Positions 1-7,634 of a stretch of DNA of 33,785 nucleotides are shown piece after piece. The position numbers and the translations under genes are program-made. The notes under the pieces were generated by a model. That model saw only the letters and a program-made list of their open reading frames with translations. It did not search any database and had not been told where the DNA came from. This DNA is from a bacterium (lineage in GTDB: Bacteria; Lindowbacteria; 2-12-FULL-62-27): NCBI GenBank assembly GCA_016202645.1, contig JACQOF010000064.1, positions 1 to 33,785 of the forward strand, written 5' to 3'. Position 1 is the first letter of the stretch. Every line of letters begins with the position of its first letter.

Positions 1-87
1 TGCGATCCCTTCGGGGAGCTTTCCCGGCGATTCGACAATGTCCACCGTCGACGCCCGGTCCACATCAAGCGCATCTCGCCCTTTCAT
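1..87 (-). CDS. Possible N-terminal fragment of an unidentified gene
   Basis: An ATG at 87-85 on the minus strand opens a frame that runs without a stop to the left edge, giving 29 residues beginning MKGRDALDVDRASTVDIVES. It lies downstream of rlmB on the same strand, with 38 bases between the rlmB stop and this ATG. No clear Shine-Dalgarno sequence precedes it; a purine run (AAAGGGGA) sits about 20 bases upstream, which is too far. I do not recognise the peptide. It could be the next gene of the operon or a chance open frame; the short length allows no more. Confidence 0.35.
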   Translation of the reverse strand, partial: MKGRDALDVDRASTVDIVESPGKLPEGIA

Positions 88-125
88 GGGCGGCGGGGGT
101 AGTCTGTTCCCCTTTACAGGTCTTT

Positions 126-857
126 TTATAGATGACATTTGCGGCTGAAAAAAAACGCGACGGCGGCCGCCGCGGAGACGTTGAGACTGCCGACTCGGCC
201 CCGCATCGGGATGGCCGACACGGCGTCGCAGACGGACCGGACGCCCGGCCGGAGGCCGCGGTCTTCACTGCCGAGGATCCAGCACGTGGCGCCGGCCGAC
301 GGCTGATCCGTGAGAGCCGACGGGCCGCTCGCGTCGAGGCCGACGAGCCGGACGCCTTTGGTTTTTATTTTTCGCAGGGCGTCGGGAAGGCTGTCTACTC
401 CATACAAATTCAGAAATTCGACCGCGCCGGCCGAGGCTTTGTAGACGGCCCCGCCGAGCGGGGGGCTGTGGGAAGGTTCGAAGAGGATCCCGTCGAGACC
501 GAAGGCCTCGGCGCTCCGGCAAACGGCGCCGAAATTTTGCGGGTCGGTCACGCCGTCGATCGCGGCGAGGACGAGGCCGGGACGCCCGAGAACGGAAAAC
601 AATTTGGAGAGGCCATGCACGGCGAGCGGCTCTGTTTCAAGCGCCACGCCCTGATGAACGGCGCGACCGGTGATCCGGTCGATCTGGCCGCGGTCGACCG
701 CCCGAACGGCGACCGACCGGCCGCGGGCGAGCCGCGTGAAGCGGTCCCGAATTTTAGCGTCGAGTTTGCGATCGAGCCAGAGGACCTGAGACCGGCGCGG
801 ACTCTTTTGCAGAAACAGCTGGACGGGCTGACGGCCGTAGATGCACTCGACGTCCAT
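126..857 (-). CDS. rlmB: 23S rRNA 2'-O-methyltransferase RlmB-like (SpoU/TrmH family)
   Basis: The 243-residue protein has the length and layout of RlmB, which in E. coli 2'-O-methylates G2251 of 23S rRNA using S-adenosylmethionine. An N-terminal substrate-binding domain (IYGRQPV near residue 6) is followed by the SPOUT knot domain. SpoU motif 1 is DPQNFGAVCRSAEAFG at 105-120 with Asn108 and Arg114. Motif 2 is WILGSEDRGL at 193-202. Motif 3 is IPMRGRVGSLNVS at 216-228. These are the residues that bind SAM and the ribose target in the family. The ATG at 857 begins the usual conserved block; no Shine-Dalgarno is visible. It is separated from cysS by an 85-base spacer with a dyad repeat, so it may be transcribed separately or by read-through. 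The exact target nucleotide is inferred from the family. Confidence 0.9.
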   Translation of the reverse strand: MDVECIYGRQPVQLFLQKSPRRSQVLWLDRKLDAKIRDRFTRLARGRSVAVRAVDRGQIDRITGRAVHQGVALETEPLAVHGLSKLFSVLGRPGLVLAAIDGVTDPQNFGAVCRSAEAFGLDGILFEPSHSPPLGGAVYKASAGAVEFLNLYGVDSLPDALRKIKTKGVRLVGLDASGPSALTDQPSAGATCWILGSEDRGLRPGVRSVCDAVSAIPMRGRVGSLNVSAAAAVAFFFSRKCHL

Positions 858-867
858 GAGCGTTGTC

Positions 868-937
868 AGCCTTCAGCCCACAGCCCACAGCTTACAGCGT
901 TCAGCTTGCTGAGGGCCGAGGGCTGTGGGCTGTAAGC
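868..937. repeat. Iterated-word dyad between cysS and rlmB
   Basis: The left half repeats the word AGCCCAC and then AGCTTACAGC; the right half carries GGGCTGTGGGCTGTAAGCT as a reverse-complement version. At least 12 bases (ACAGCCCACAGC) pair exactly between the halves. It fills most of the gap between two otherwise tightly packed minus-strand genes and could fold in the cysS transcript as a terminator or processing signal. Its architecture resembles the elements at 18358-18563 and 24574-24670 although the words differ. Confidence 0.7.
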
Positions 938-942
938 TCCGT

Positions 943-2388
943 TCAGGTCAACACCGATTTCTTGACGGCGCGCGGGCCGAGGGGCGTATCCTGAATCTGG
1001 TATCCGAGCCGGGCGATCTCGTCCCGGATGCGGTCAGCGTCCGCGTATCGTTTTTCTTTCCGGGCCGCGTCCCGGCCGGCCAGCAGTTTTTCGATTTCTC
1101 CGGAATCCCCGGCCGGGGCAGGCGCGGCATTCAGGGAAACGCCGAGGACATCCGCGGCCGTAACCTCGATCCACGCCGCGATTTTTTTCAACGCGCCAGA
1201 CAGTTCCGCCGGGACCGTTCCCTCACGGGCGCGGCGGTCATAGATTTGGTTGACCCGGGACAACATTCTAAAAATCGCGCCGATGGCTTCGGCGGTGTTG
1301 AAATCGTCATCCATCGCATCCTCGAACTCGGCCTGCACGGCCGCCGGCCATTCGGCGAGGCCGGGCTCCACGTCCGAGCCGGACGATATCTTCAGCTTCA
1401 AGAGTTCCGTCAGATGCCGGCGCCCCTCCCGCAGGCGAGACAGGCCCGCTTCGGCGTCCTGCAGTTTTTTCGCCGTGAACGTCAGGGGGCTTCGGTAGTG
1501 GGTCGACAGAATAAAAAACCGCAAGATCATCGGATCGACCTGCCGGTAGAGTTCCTCGAGGGTCCGAAAATTCCCGAGGGACTTGGACATTTTTTCTCCG
1601 TCGACCGTGACGAACCCGTTGTGCAGGAAATACCGCACAAACGGTTTACCGGACGCCGCTTCGCTCTGCGCGATCTCGTTTTCGTGGTGCGGGAAGATCA
1701 GGTCCTGGCCGCCGCCGTGGATGTCGAGGGTGTCGCCCAGATATTTCCCGGACATCACGGAACATTCGATGTGCCAGCCGGGCCGGCCGTCGCCCCAGGG
1801 GCTGGGCCAGGAGGGTTCGCCGGGTTTGGATTTTTTCCAGAGCGCGAAATCGAGGGGGTCGCGCTTTTTTTCGGATATTTCCACCCGCGCACCGGCCATC
1901 ATCGATTCGGGAGTCCGTTTCGAAAGTTTTCCATAGCCGGCGAAGGATGACGTTGAAAAATAAACGTCCCCGTCCGACGGGTAGGCATGATTTTTTTCGA
2001 TGAGACGCCCGATCAGGGCGATCATCCCCTCGATCTCCTCCGTCGCGCGGGGATACCGGTCGGCGCGCCGCACGCCGAGCCGGTCGAACACTTCGAAATA
2101 CCGCTTCTCATATTCCCTGGCCAGGGTCAGCGGGTCCTCGCCACGCTCGGCCGCGCGCTGGATGATCTTGTCGTCGATGTCGGTGAAATTCTGGACGTGG
2201 GTGACGTCGTAGCCGCGGCGGATCAAGTACCGGCGGATGACGTCGAACGAAACGTAACAGCGGGCGTGGCCGAGATGGCAATCGTCGTAGACGGTGACGC
2301 CGCAGACGTACATCCCGACCTTTCCGGGCGTCAGAGGCTCAAAGGGCTGTTTGTCTCCGGTGAGGGTGTTGTAAACGCGCAGGGGCAT
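943..2388 (-). CDS. cysS: Cysteinyl-tRNA synthetase
   Basis: Class I aminoacyl-tRNA synthetase that activates cysteine with ATP and charges tRNA-Cys in the cytoplasm. The 481 residues match the normal length. Visible hallmarks are the HIGH-type motif HLGH at 38-41, KMSKS at 266-270, and the four zinc ligands that select cysteine: Cys29, Cys209, His234 and Glu238 (in the block FPHHENEIAQSEA). The C-terminal region from about 340 is the helical anticodon-binding part, ending in the usual DADRIRDEIARLGYQIQDTPLG-like tail. ATG 2388 gives the conserved MPLRVYNTLTG start. The gene follows ispF by only three bases, so both are co-transcribed. Confidence 0.97.
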   Translation of the reverse strand: MPLRVYNTLTGDKQPFEPLTPGKVGMYVCGVTVYDDCHLGHARCYVSFDVIRRYLIRRGYDVTHVQNFTDIDDKIIQRAAERGEDPLTLAREYEKRYFEVFDRLGVRRADRYPRATEEIEGMIALIGRLIEKNHAYPSDGDVYFSTSSFAGYGKLSKRTPESMMAGARVEISEKKRDPLDFALWKKSKPGEPSWPSPWGDGRPGWHIECSVMSGKYLGDTLDIHGGGQDLIFPHHENEIAQSEAASGKPFVRYFLHNGFVTVDGEKMSKSLGNFRTLEELYRQVDPMILRFFILSTHYRSPLTFTAKKLQDAEAGLSRLREGRRHLTELLKLKISSGSDVEPGLAEWPAAVQAEFEDAMDDDFNTAEAIGAIFRMLSRVNQIYDRRAREGTVPAELSGALKKIAAWIEVTAADVLGVSLNAAPAPAGDSGEIEKLLAGRDAARKEKRYADADRIRDEIARLGYQIQDTPLGPRAVKKSVLT

Positions 2389-2391
2389 CGT

Positions 2392-2865
2392 TCATGCGTC
2401 CGACAGGAGCGCGACGGCGGAGGCGGAGATCGCTTCGCCGCGGCCGACGGCATCGAGGCCCTCGTTGGTCTTGAACTTGACGTTGACGGATTCGGCCGGA
2501 AGACGCGCCATGTCCGCGATCGATTTCCGGATGGCATCCCGGTACTGCGAGAGTTTAGGTTTTTCGGCGTGGATGACGCAGTCGACGTTGACCGGCTTGA
2601 ATTTTTTTTCGGCAATCAGCCCCATCACCCGCTCCATGAGCGCGGAACCCTTGAGGTCCCGCCACCGGCCGTCGTGCTCGGGGAAATGCTGGCCGATGTC
2701 GCCGAGGGCCGCGGCGCCGAGGAGCGCGTCGGCGACGGCGTGGACGAGCACGTCCGCGTCGGAATGGCCGACGAGGCCGCGGTCGTAGTCGATCCGGATT
2801 CCGCCAAGCCAGAGGTCCCGGCCGGGGGCCAGGCGGTGCAGGTCGTACCCGTAACCGACGCGCAT
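2392..2865 (-). CDS. ispF: 2-C-methyl-D-erythritol 2,4-cyclodiphosphate synthase
   Basis: IspF converts CDP-methylerythritol 2-phosphate to the 2,4-cyclodiphosphate with release of CMP, the fifth step of the MEP isoprenoid pathway. At 157 residues it is full length. Divalent-metal ligands Asp8, His10 (GYDLHRL) and His42 are present, as is the family signature around GHSDADVLVHAVADALLGA (33-51) and the FPEHD loop. Its ATG overlaps the stop of the preceding TPR gene (TGATG), which indicates translational coupling. It is a stand-alone ispF rather than an ispDF fusion; ispD is not in the window. Confidence 0.97.
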   Translation of the reverse strand: MRVGYGYDLHRLAPGRDLWLGGIRIDYDRGLVGHSDADVLVHAVADALLGAAALGDIGQHFPEHDGRWRDLKGSALMERVMGLIAEKKFKPVNVDCVIHAEKPKLSQYRDAIRKSIADMARLPAESVNVKFKTNEGLDAVGRGEAISASAVALLSDA

Positions 2866-3278
2866 CAGGAGGGCGCCTGCGACAGTCGTTCGGATTCTTC
2901 GAGGTAATACTGCGATTTCTGGTCGCCGGGTTTCAGGACGAGCGCCTCCCGGAAACGAACCGCTGCGGCCGCATAGTCTTTCGCTTTCAAGGACTGCACG
3001 CCCTGACGGTAGGCTTCAGCGTACTCCGTTTCTTTTCCGCCCGATGATTCCATGATTTCGATGTGGTCGACCGAGTGCCACGGAAAAAAGGTGTGGGTGT
3101 CGGACGCGCCCACGGGAACTTCCCGGTGGCCGTCCTCCTTCATATCTTTGCGGTGCCAGCGGCCGAGGACCTGAACGCCGCCGTAATCCATCACCGCGAG
3201 ACTTCCGATAAACACCGTCCCGGGGCGGTCCTTGCCTTCCGACCCCATCACGACTCTCACGGCGCTTCCCTCGATCAC
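2865..3278 (-). CDS. Small TPR-containing protein of unknown function
   Basis: 137 residues. The N-terminal ~75 residues look like a small beta-rich domain (RVVMGSEGKDRPGTVFIGSL, and FPWHSVDHIEIME at about 64-76) reminiscent of Sm-like or PilZ-like barrels, but I cannot assign it. Residues 83-137 form one to two TPR helices pairs (YAEAYRQGVQSLKAKDYAAA, then FREALVLKPGDQKSQYYLEE). The GTG at 3278 is chosen because AAGGA lies about nine bases upstream. It sits between the receiver gene and ispF and is coupled to ispF. No signal peptide is visible, so a cytoplasmic adaptor for the upstream signalling proteins is possible but is only inferred from position. Confidence 0.75.
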   Translation of the reverse strand: MIEGSAVRVVMGSEGKDRPGTVFIGSLAVMDYGGVQVLGRWHRKDMKEDGHREVPVGASDTHTFFPWHSVDHIEIMESSGGKETEYAEAYRQGVQSLKAKDYAAAAVRFREALVLKPGDQKSQYYLEESERLSQAPS

Positions 3279-3291
3279 CGTCCGGGTTCCT

Positions 3292-3663
3292 TCAGGACGC
3301 CGGCGAACCGAGAATGGCGTTGACCTTGGTCACCAGCTCGTCGATGTCGACGGGCTTGGTGAGAAAGTCTGCGATGCCGGCGTTGACGACGTCGAAATCG
3401 TCCTTCATCTGCTCGTAGGCGCTGCACATGATGACGGGCGTGTTGAATCCGGCGTTCCGGAGTTCCGTCACAAACTCGACGCCGTGCATTTCGGGCATTT
3501 TGATGTCGGTGATGATCAGGTCCACGCGCGCGCCGCGCACGACGGTCAGGGCTTTCCGGCCGTTGTCCGTCAGGACGACTTCGTAGCCCTCCTCCGTCAG
3601 GGTCTCCTTGTAAATTTCCCTCAGCTTGGCCTCGTCTTCGACCACGAGTATCTTCTTAGCCAT
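3292..3663 (-). CDS. Single-domain response regulator (CheY-like receiver)
   Basis: 123 residues forming only a receiver domain: acidic pocket Glu9-Asp10, phosphoacceptor Asp53 in ITDIKMPEMHGVEF, Ser81 in the switch position (MCSAYE) and Lys103 (FLTKPVD). No output domain follows. The start ATG at 3663 lies inside the end of the histidine kinase gene with an 8-base overlap; a longer upstream frame exists but is kinase sequence read out of frame. Being directly coupled to the GAF/PAS kinase, it is the natural phosphoacceptor of that kinase. How the signal then leaves is not shown; it may act by protein contact, for example with the HDOD protein of the same operon. Confidence 0.93.
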   Translation of the reverse strand: MAKKILVVEDEAKLREIYKETLTEEGYEVVLTDNGRKALTVVRGARVDLIITDIKMPEMHGVEFVTELRNAGFNTPVIMCSAYEQMKDDFDVVNAGIADFLTKPVDIDELVTKVNAILGSPAS

Positions 3664-5464
3664 CCTGCGGCTCCTTCTTCGCTTCGTCCCGCGCCGGCGG
3701 CAGCCAGATCGTGAAGGTGGTTCCCTCGCCCTCCACGCTGTCGACCGTGATCCGGCCCTTGTGCTCCTCGATGATGCGGTGGACGATCGAAAGGCCCAGA
3801 CCCGTGCCCTCCGTCTTCGTCGTAAAAAAGGGCGCGAAAACTTTTTCCAGGTGCTGTTTCGGGATTCCGCATCCGCTGTCCGCGATCCGCACCTGAACGT
3901 ACGACGCCCCCACCGCATCCTCGACCAGCCCGGAGTATACGGTTAATTTCCCATTTGTTTTCATCGCTTGCAAGGCATTTTGATAGAGATTTAGGATGAC
4001 CTGTTTCATCTCCGAAACGTCGATCATGACCTCCGGGATCGCGTCGTCGAGAGCCAAGTCCAGCCCCACGCCGGCTTCCTTGTAATTTCCCTCGACGAGT
4101 CCGGCGACGGCGCGCAAAATCTGGTTGAAGGACACGCGCTTCAATTCCAGGCGGCCGTCCTTGGAGAGTTCCATCATCCCGCCGACGATGCGGTTGATCC
4201 GGTCGACTTCCTCGATGACCGATTTCGTCCTCGAGAGGAAAGCCTCCCCGCCGTCCGGAAGTTTCTGGAGTTTCCGGTTGAGAAGCTGGATGTTGCCCCG
4301 GATGGCGGAAAGAGGATTGCGGATCTCATGCGCCGCGCCCGCGGCCAACTGGCCGACGACCGCGAGGCGGTCCGACCGGCGGACCTGCTGTTCGAGAAGT
4401 TTGATCGGCGTGAGGTCGGCAAACACCCCGAGAACGCCGGTCACGCGGTCGTCTTCATCCAGGACGGAGGATATGTTCACGTCGAGAATTTGTTTCTTGT
4501 CCCCCTCCACGAACGTCAGTTCGGTCTTGACGCTCTCCCCGCCCGACTGGAGAGCCTCCGCCAGAAGTTTGGCTAGAGGTTCAAGCCTGGAGACCGAAGA
4601 CAGGGATTTGCCGATGATGTCCGGAGCGTTCAGGCCCAGGATGTCCAAGCCCGCCGGGTTCAGGGTCGTCACCATGCCGGTCAGGTTGACGGCGACCAGG
4701 CCGCTCGTGAGGCTCAACACCAGGTTTTCGTTGTACTGTTTCATCTGGAGGACCTGCTCGACGAGCCGCGCGTTTTCGAGGGCGATGGCGGCCTGTGAAC
4801 AGAGAAGGGAAATCCGTTCCTGGTCGGACTGCGTGAAATCCTCGACGGCGCGGGGCGATAGGAGCAGAAAAATTCCGGTGACGCGGTTGCCGGCCTTCAT
4901 CGGCACATAAATCGCCGTCGGATATTTGCCTTCGGCCGGCATCGCCATCGCCGAATGGGATTTGACAACCCAGTCGAGAAATCCCGCGGCCCGCTGGCGT
5001 TCGATTTCGAGCCGGTCCTCCTCCGTGGCCTCCCAGGAATCGGTGAGGGCGAAGCCCATCTCGTCCGAGCCCTGGTAGAGCGCGGCGCTGCCGAAGGGCA
5101 CGATGTTGTCCCGGATCATGTTGAGGAGCAGGTCCACGACTTCCGACCGGGTCTGCGCGAGGGCGATGGCGGACGAGAGGCTCCTGAGGTTGTTGACTTC
5201 CTCCTGGCTTTTTGAGAGATCGTCTATGGTCTCCTGCTGAATGCGGCCGGTCTCCATTTTTTCGCCCCATCGGCTGCGGGCTTCGTCGATGATCCGGTTG
5301 ATCCGCTCGGTGAGCGCAAACCCCGCGACCCGGATGTCCGTCCCGGCCGGGCGGTCGAAATCGGACTTGACGATGTCGTCCAGTTCGTCAACGAGCTGTT
5401 TCAGCTGGCGGGCCAGGCCCGCCAAAGCCGCGGCGGATTTCACGGTCTGCTGATCGAGGGCCAT
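3656..5464 (-). CDS. Soluble sensor histidine kinase with GAF and PAS domains
   Basis: 602 residues without an evident membrane segment, so probably cytoplasmic. Order: N-terminal helical region 1-95; GAF domain about 96-232 (SSAIALAQTRSEVVDLLLNM to SQAAIALENARL); PAS domain about 245-355 (NENLVLSLTSGLVAVNLTGM, DVNISSVLDEDDRVTGVLG); HisKA dimerisation domain with phospho-His379 in AAHEIRNPLSAIRGN; HATPase domain with N box NLYQNALQAM (492-501), G1 ADSGCGIP (528-535), F box APFFTTK and G2 GTGLGLSIVHRI (553-564). This is an NtrB-like, complete kinase. It is coupled at its start to the HDOD gene (TGATG overlap) and at its end to the receiver gene, giving a three-gene signalling unit. The GAF and PAS ligands are unknown. 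Confidence 0.95.
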   Translation of the reverse strand: MALDQQTVKSAAALAGLARQLKQLVDELDDIVKSDFDRPAGTDIRVAGFALTERINRIIDEARSRWGEKMETGRIQQETIDDLSKSQEEVNNLRSLSSAIALAQTRSEVVDLLLNMIRDNIVPFGSAALYQGSDEMGFALTDSWEATEEDRLEIERQRAAGFLDWVVKSHSAMAMPAEGKYPTAIYVPMKAGNRVTGIFLLLSPRAVEDFTQSDQERISLLCSQAAIALENARLVEQVLQMKQYNENLVLSLTSGLVAVNLTGMVTTLNPAGLDILGLNAPDIIGKSLSSVSRLEPLAKLLAEALQSGGESVKTELTFVEGDKKQILDVNISSVLDEDDRVTGVLGVFADLTPIKLLEQQVRRSDRLAVVGQLAAGAAHEIRNPLSAIRGNIQLLNRKLQKLPDGGEAFLSRTKSVIEEVDRINRIVGGMMELSKDGRLELKRVSFNQILRAVAGLVEGNYKEAGVGLDLALDDAIPEVMIDVSEMKQVILNLYQNALQAMKTNGKLTVYSGLVEDAVGASYVQVRIADSGCGIPKQHLEKVFAPFFTTKTEGTGLGLSIVHRIIEEHKGRITVDSVEGEGTTFTIWLPPARDEAKKEPQDG

Positions 5465-6324
5465 CAGACCATGTCGAGAAAGATTTCCGCTTTCTCGATC
5501 TCCTTTTCAGAATTGGTCTTGAGATATTCGATGTCCGCCGACGTCAGCTTAAAATCCGCGACGGCCTCCTTGTTGAGCGGCGGAACGCGGTTGTCACCGC
5601 CGTTGCCGATTTTCAGGGTCCGGCAGAAGATGTCCGCCAGATGGATGATGCCGGTGAGCTGGGGGTTGTATTTCGAAAGGCCCGGGGCGTGATGATAGGC
5701 CATGGGGTCCTGCAGTTTTTTCGGAAGGTTCCATTTCTGGCCGAGGATATAGCCGACGTTGGCGTGGTTGAGGCCCAGGACCTGGGCTTCGGCCTCATAG
5801 AGAAGCAAATTATTCTGCCGGACCAGACTGACTACGGTCCGGAATTCCTCGTGGACGAACTGGTCGAGGACGATTTTTCCGACGTCATGGATCAGCCCGG
5901 CCGTGAACGCCTCCTCCTTGTCCGGGTACCGGACCTTCTCCGCCAGCATCCGCGCGAGGACCCCGACGCCGAGGGAGTGTTCCCAGAAGGCGCGGCGGTC
6001 GAAGAGTTCCTCGGCGCCGTTGTCGTGGAAGAGCTGGAACACGGTGGCGGAGAGCGCGAGGTTGTGGATGGCGTTGAAGCCGAGAATCGTGGTGGCGTGG
6101 CTGACGGAGGAAATTTGGGACGGAAACCCGAAGTAGGCGGAATTGACCAGCCGCAGGACCTTGGCCGACAGCGACGGGTCGGTCGCGATGGCCGCGCCGA
6201 CTTCCCGCGCGGACGTTTTCGGGTTCTGGACCATCGCGTTGATCCGGGTGACGACGACGGGCAGGGTTGGGAGTTTCTCGATCCGGGCGACAAGTTCCTT
6301 TAACTTCGATTTTTCCATTGCCAT
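5464..6324 (-). CDS. HDOD domain signalling protein
   Basis: 286 residues, nearly all an HDOD domain: LPTLPVVVTRINAMVQNP at 18-35, DPSLSAKVLRLVNSAYFG at 49-66, the helix around FWEHSLGVGVLARMLA at 113-128, and GLIHDVGKIVLDQF at 143-156. The HD pair His146-Asp147 survives, although the HDOD family is generally regarded as lacking phosphohydrolase activity and acting as a signalling scaffold. It is the first gene of the operon and precedes the kinase with a 1-base overlap. Two starts are possible, ATG 6324 (MAMEKSK) and ATG 6318 (MEKSK). Neither has a Shine-Dalgarno, and the promoter at 6333-6361 would start RNA about at 6326, so the message is probably leaderless or nearly so. Confidence 0.93.
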   Translation of the reverse strand: MAMEKSKLKELVARIEKLPTLPVVVTRINAMVQNPKTSAREVGAAIATDPSLSAKVLRLVNSAYFGFPSQISSVSHATTILGFNAIHNLALSATVFQLFHDNGAEELFDRRAFWEHSLGVGVLARMLAEKVRYPDKEEAFTAGLIHDVGKIVLDQFVHEEFRTVVSLVRQNNLLLYEAEAQVLGLNHANVGYILGQKWNLPKKLQDPMAYHHAPGLSKYNPQLTGIIHLADIFCRTLKIGNGGDNRVPPLNKEAVADFKLTSADIEYLKTNSEKEIEKAEIFLDMV

Positions 6325-6332
6325 TGGGCGGG

Positions 6333-6361
6333 ATTATACCCGAATCTGCCGGGAGCGGCAA
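6333..6361 (-). promoter_or_regulatory. Near-consensus sigma-70 promoter of the HDOD-kinase operon
   Basis: Read on the minus strand, TTGCCG (6361-6356), a 17-base spacer and a perfect TATAAT (6338-6333). The expected RNA start is near 6326, two bases before ATG 6324 and eight before ATG 6318, with no ribosome-binding site. The spacer also holds a small GCCGG/CCGGC dyad that may belong to the end of the upstream operon. Confidence 0.75.
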
Positions 6362-6371
6362 CCGGCCGGGC

Positions 6372-7634
6372 TTACGTCTCCCGTTTCTGCTTCTTGGCCG
6401 CGGGGAAGAGAATGTTGTTCAGGATGAGGCGGTACCCCGGAGAATTTTTGTAGAGGGACACGTCCGTGGGGGCTTCCATGACGATGTGCGAGAAGTCCTC
6501 GGGGTCGTGGCCGCCGTAGAACGAAAAAAGACCCTTGCCGCGGCCGCCATAGATGTATTTGGCCGTATCGGAGGCGACGATCGTGCCCATGACGATGACG
6601 TTGCCCTTGAGGCGGCTGCGCCGAAAAGCCGTGGTCTGCCCGAAAAATCCGGCGACGAGGCTCTCGTGATTCTGCGTCAGCATGGCCGGGACCGGATCGT
6701 ACTTGGCGGAAAACGGGAACAGGGTAAACGCCTCGCGTTCGGGCGGGTTGGAATAATTCGAGACGTCGATGTCCGAGAATTCATAGACGTTCGGGTCGAG
6801 ATCGACGACAAAATCCTTGAAGGCCGCCGTCCGGCCGAAATCAAGTTTCGCCTGGACGTCCGGGGTGATCGGGGATCCGTCGAGGGCTTCCGGGACGATG
6901 TCGATGCCGTCGGCGGCAAGCGCGATATCGAAGCTGTCGATGGCGGCGCACATGGCGAAGAGAAATCCGCCGTTCTCCATGAAGGCGGCGATCCGCCGCG
7001 CAACCTCCGCCTTCAGCTTCGGTACTGTCGGGAATCCCAGCTTTTTGGCGATCTTGGTCTGGACGTCGACCATCCGGATGTACCAGGGAAAGGATTTATA
7101 GGACCGGTAAAATTTTCCGAACTGCCCGGTGAAGTCATCGTGGTGCATGTGGACCCAGTCGTAGCGCGCGAGTTTTCCCTCCATGACCTCTTCATCATAA
7201 AATGTTTCATAGGGAATCTTGGCGTAATCGAGCACCAAAAGCACCGCGTCGTCCCACATTTCCTGAAAGGGCGGCGCGTAAACGCCGATCCGGGGGGCCT
7301 TCTCCAGAAGAATTTTCGCCGCGTTGGTCTGTTCGATCTGAGCGTCGAGGGCTGCCATGTCCGCGCCGGACACTGACTCGATCCGAACCCCAAGCTCCAC
7401 CGCCCGGCCGGGGATGGATTCGTCTTCCGGAAGCAAGAATGATCCGCCCCGGACATTGAGCAGCCAATAGGTCCGGTCCGGACGGCCGCCGCTGTTTTTG
7501 AGATACCCGTAAACGAGTCCGTAAGCCCGGAGATGGTCGGTCTGAGTCGCGTCCATCGGCACCAGGATTTCCGCGCGGGCGGACGAAGACAGAAGGACAA
7601 GCATGCCGATCAGGCCGCGGCGGAGCAGGTTCAT
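6372..7634 (-). CDS. Secreted protein of the family often labelled 'asparagine synthetase B'
   Basis: 420 residues. A Sec signal peptide is clear (MNLLRRGLIGMLVLLSSSARA, cleavage after Ala21). The mature protein begins EILVPMDATQTDHLRAYGL. Further landmarks are WLLNVRGGSFLLPED (57-71), IGVYAPPFQEMWDDAV (116-131), DWVHMHHDDFTGQFGKF (159-175) and a nucleophile-elbow-like GGFLFAMCAAIDSFD (222-236) with Cys229. I recognise these blocks from proteins annotated as asparagine synthetase B in Bacteroidetes and relatives, but no N-terminal Ntn cysteine and no ATP pyrophosphatase motif is present, and it is exported, so that name is unlikely to be right. A GATase-like or ThuA-like fold is my guess. It is coupled (ATGA) to the secreted TPR gene and is the last gene of this operon. 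Confidence 0.6.
   Translation of the reverse strand: MNLLRRGLIGMLVLLSSSARAEILVPMDATQTDHLRAYGLVYGYLKNSGGRPDRTYWLLNVRGGSFLLPEDESIPGRAVELGVRIESVSGADMAALDAQIEQTNAAKILLEKAPRIGVYAPPFQEMWDDAVLLVLDYAKIPYETFYDEEVMEGKLARYDWVHMHHDDFTGQFGKFYRSYKSFPWYIRMVDVQTKIAKKLGFPTVPKLKAEVARRIAAFMENGGFLFAMCAAIDSFDIALAADGIDIVPEALDGSPITPDVQAKLDFGRTAAFKDFVVDLDPNVYEFSDIDVSNYSNPPEREAFTLFPFSAKYDPVPAMLTQNHESLVAGFFGQTTAFRRSRLKGNVIVMGTIVASDTAKYIYGGRGKGLFSFYGGHDPEDFSHIVMEAPTDVSLYKNSPGYRLILNNILFPAAKKQKRET

Noticed and set aside
132-935. Plus-strand frame covering rlmB
   Set aside because: Antisense shadow; the minus strand carries all three SpoU motifs.
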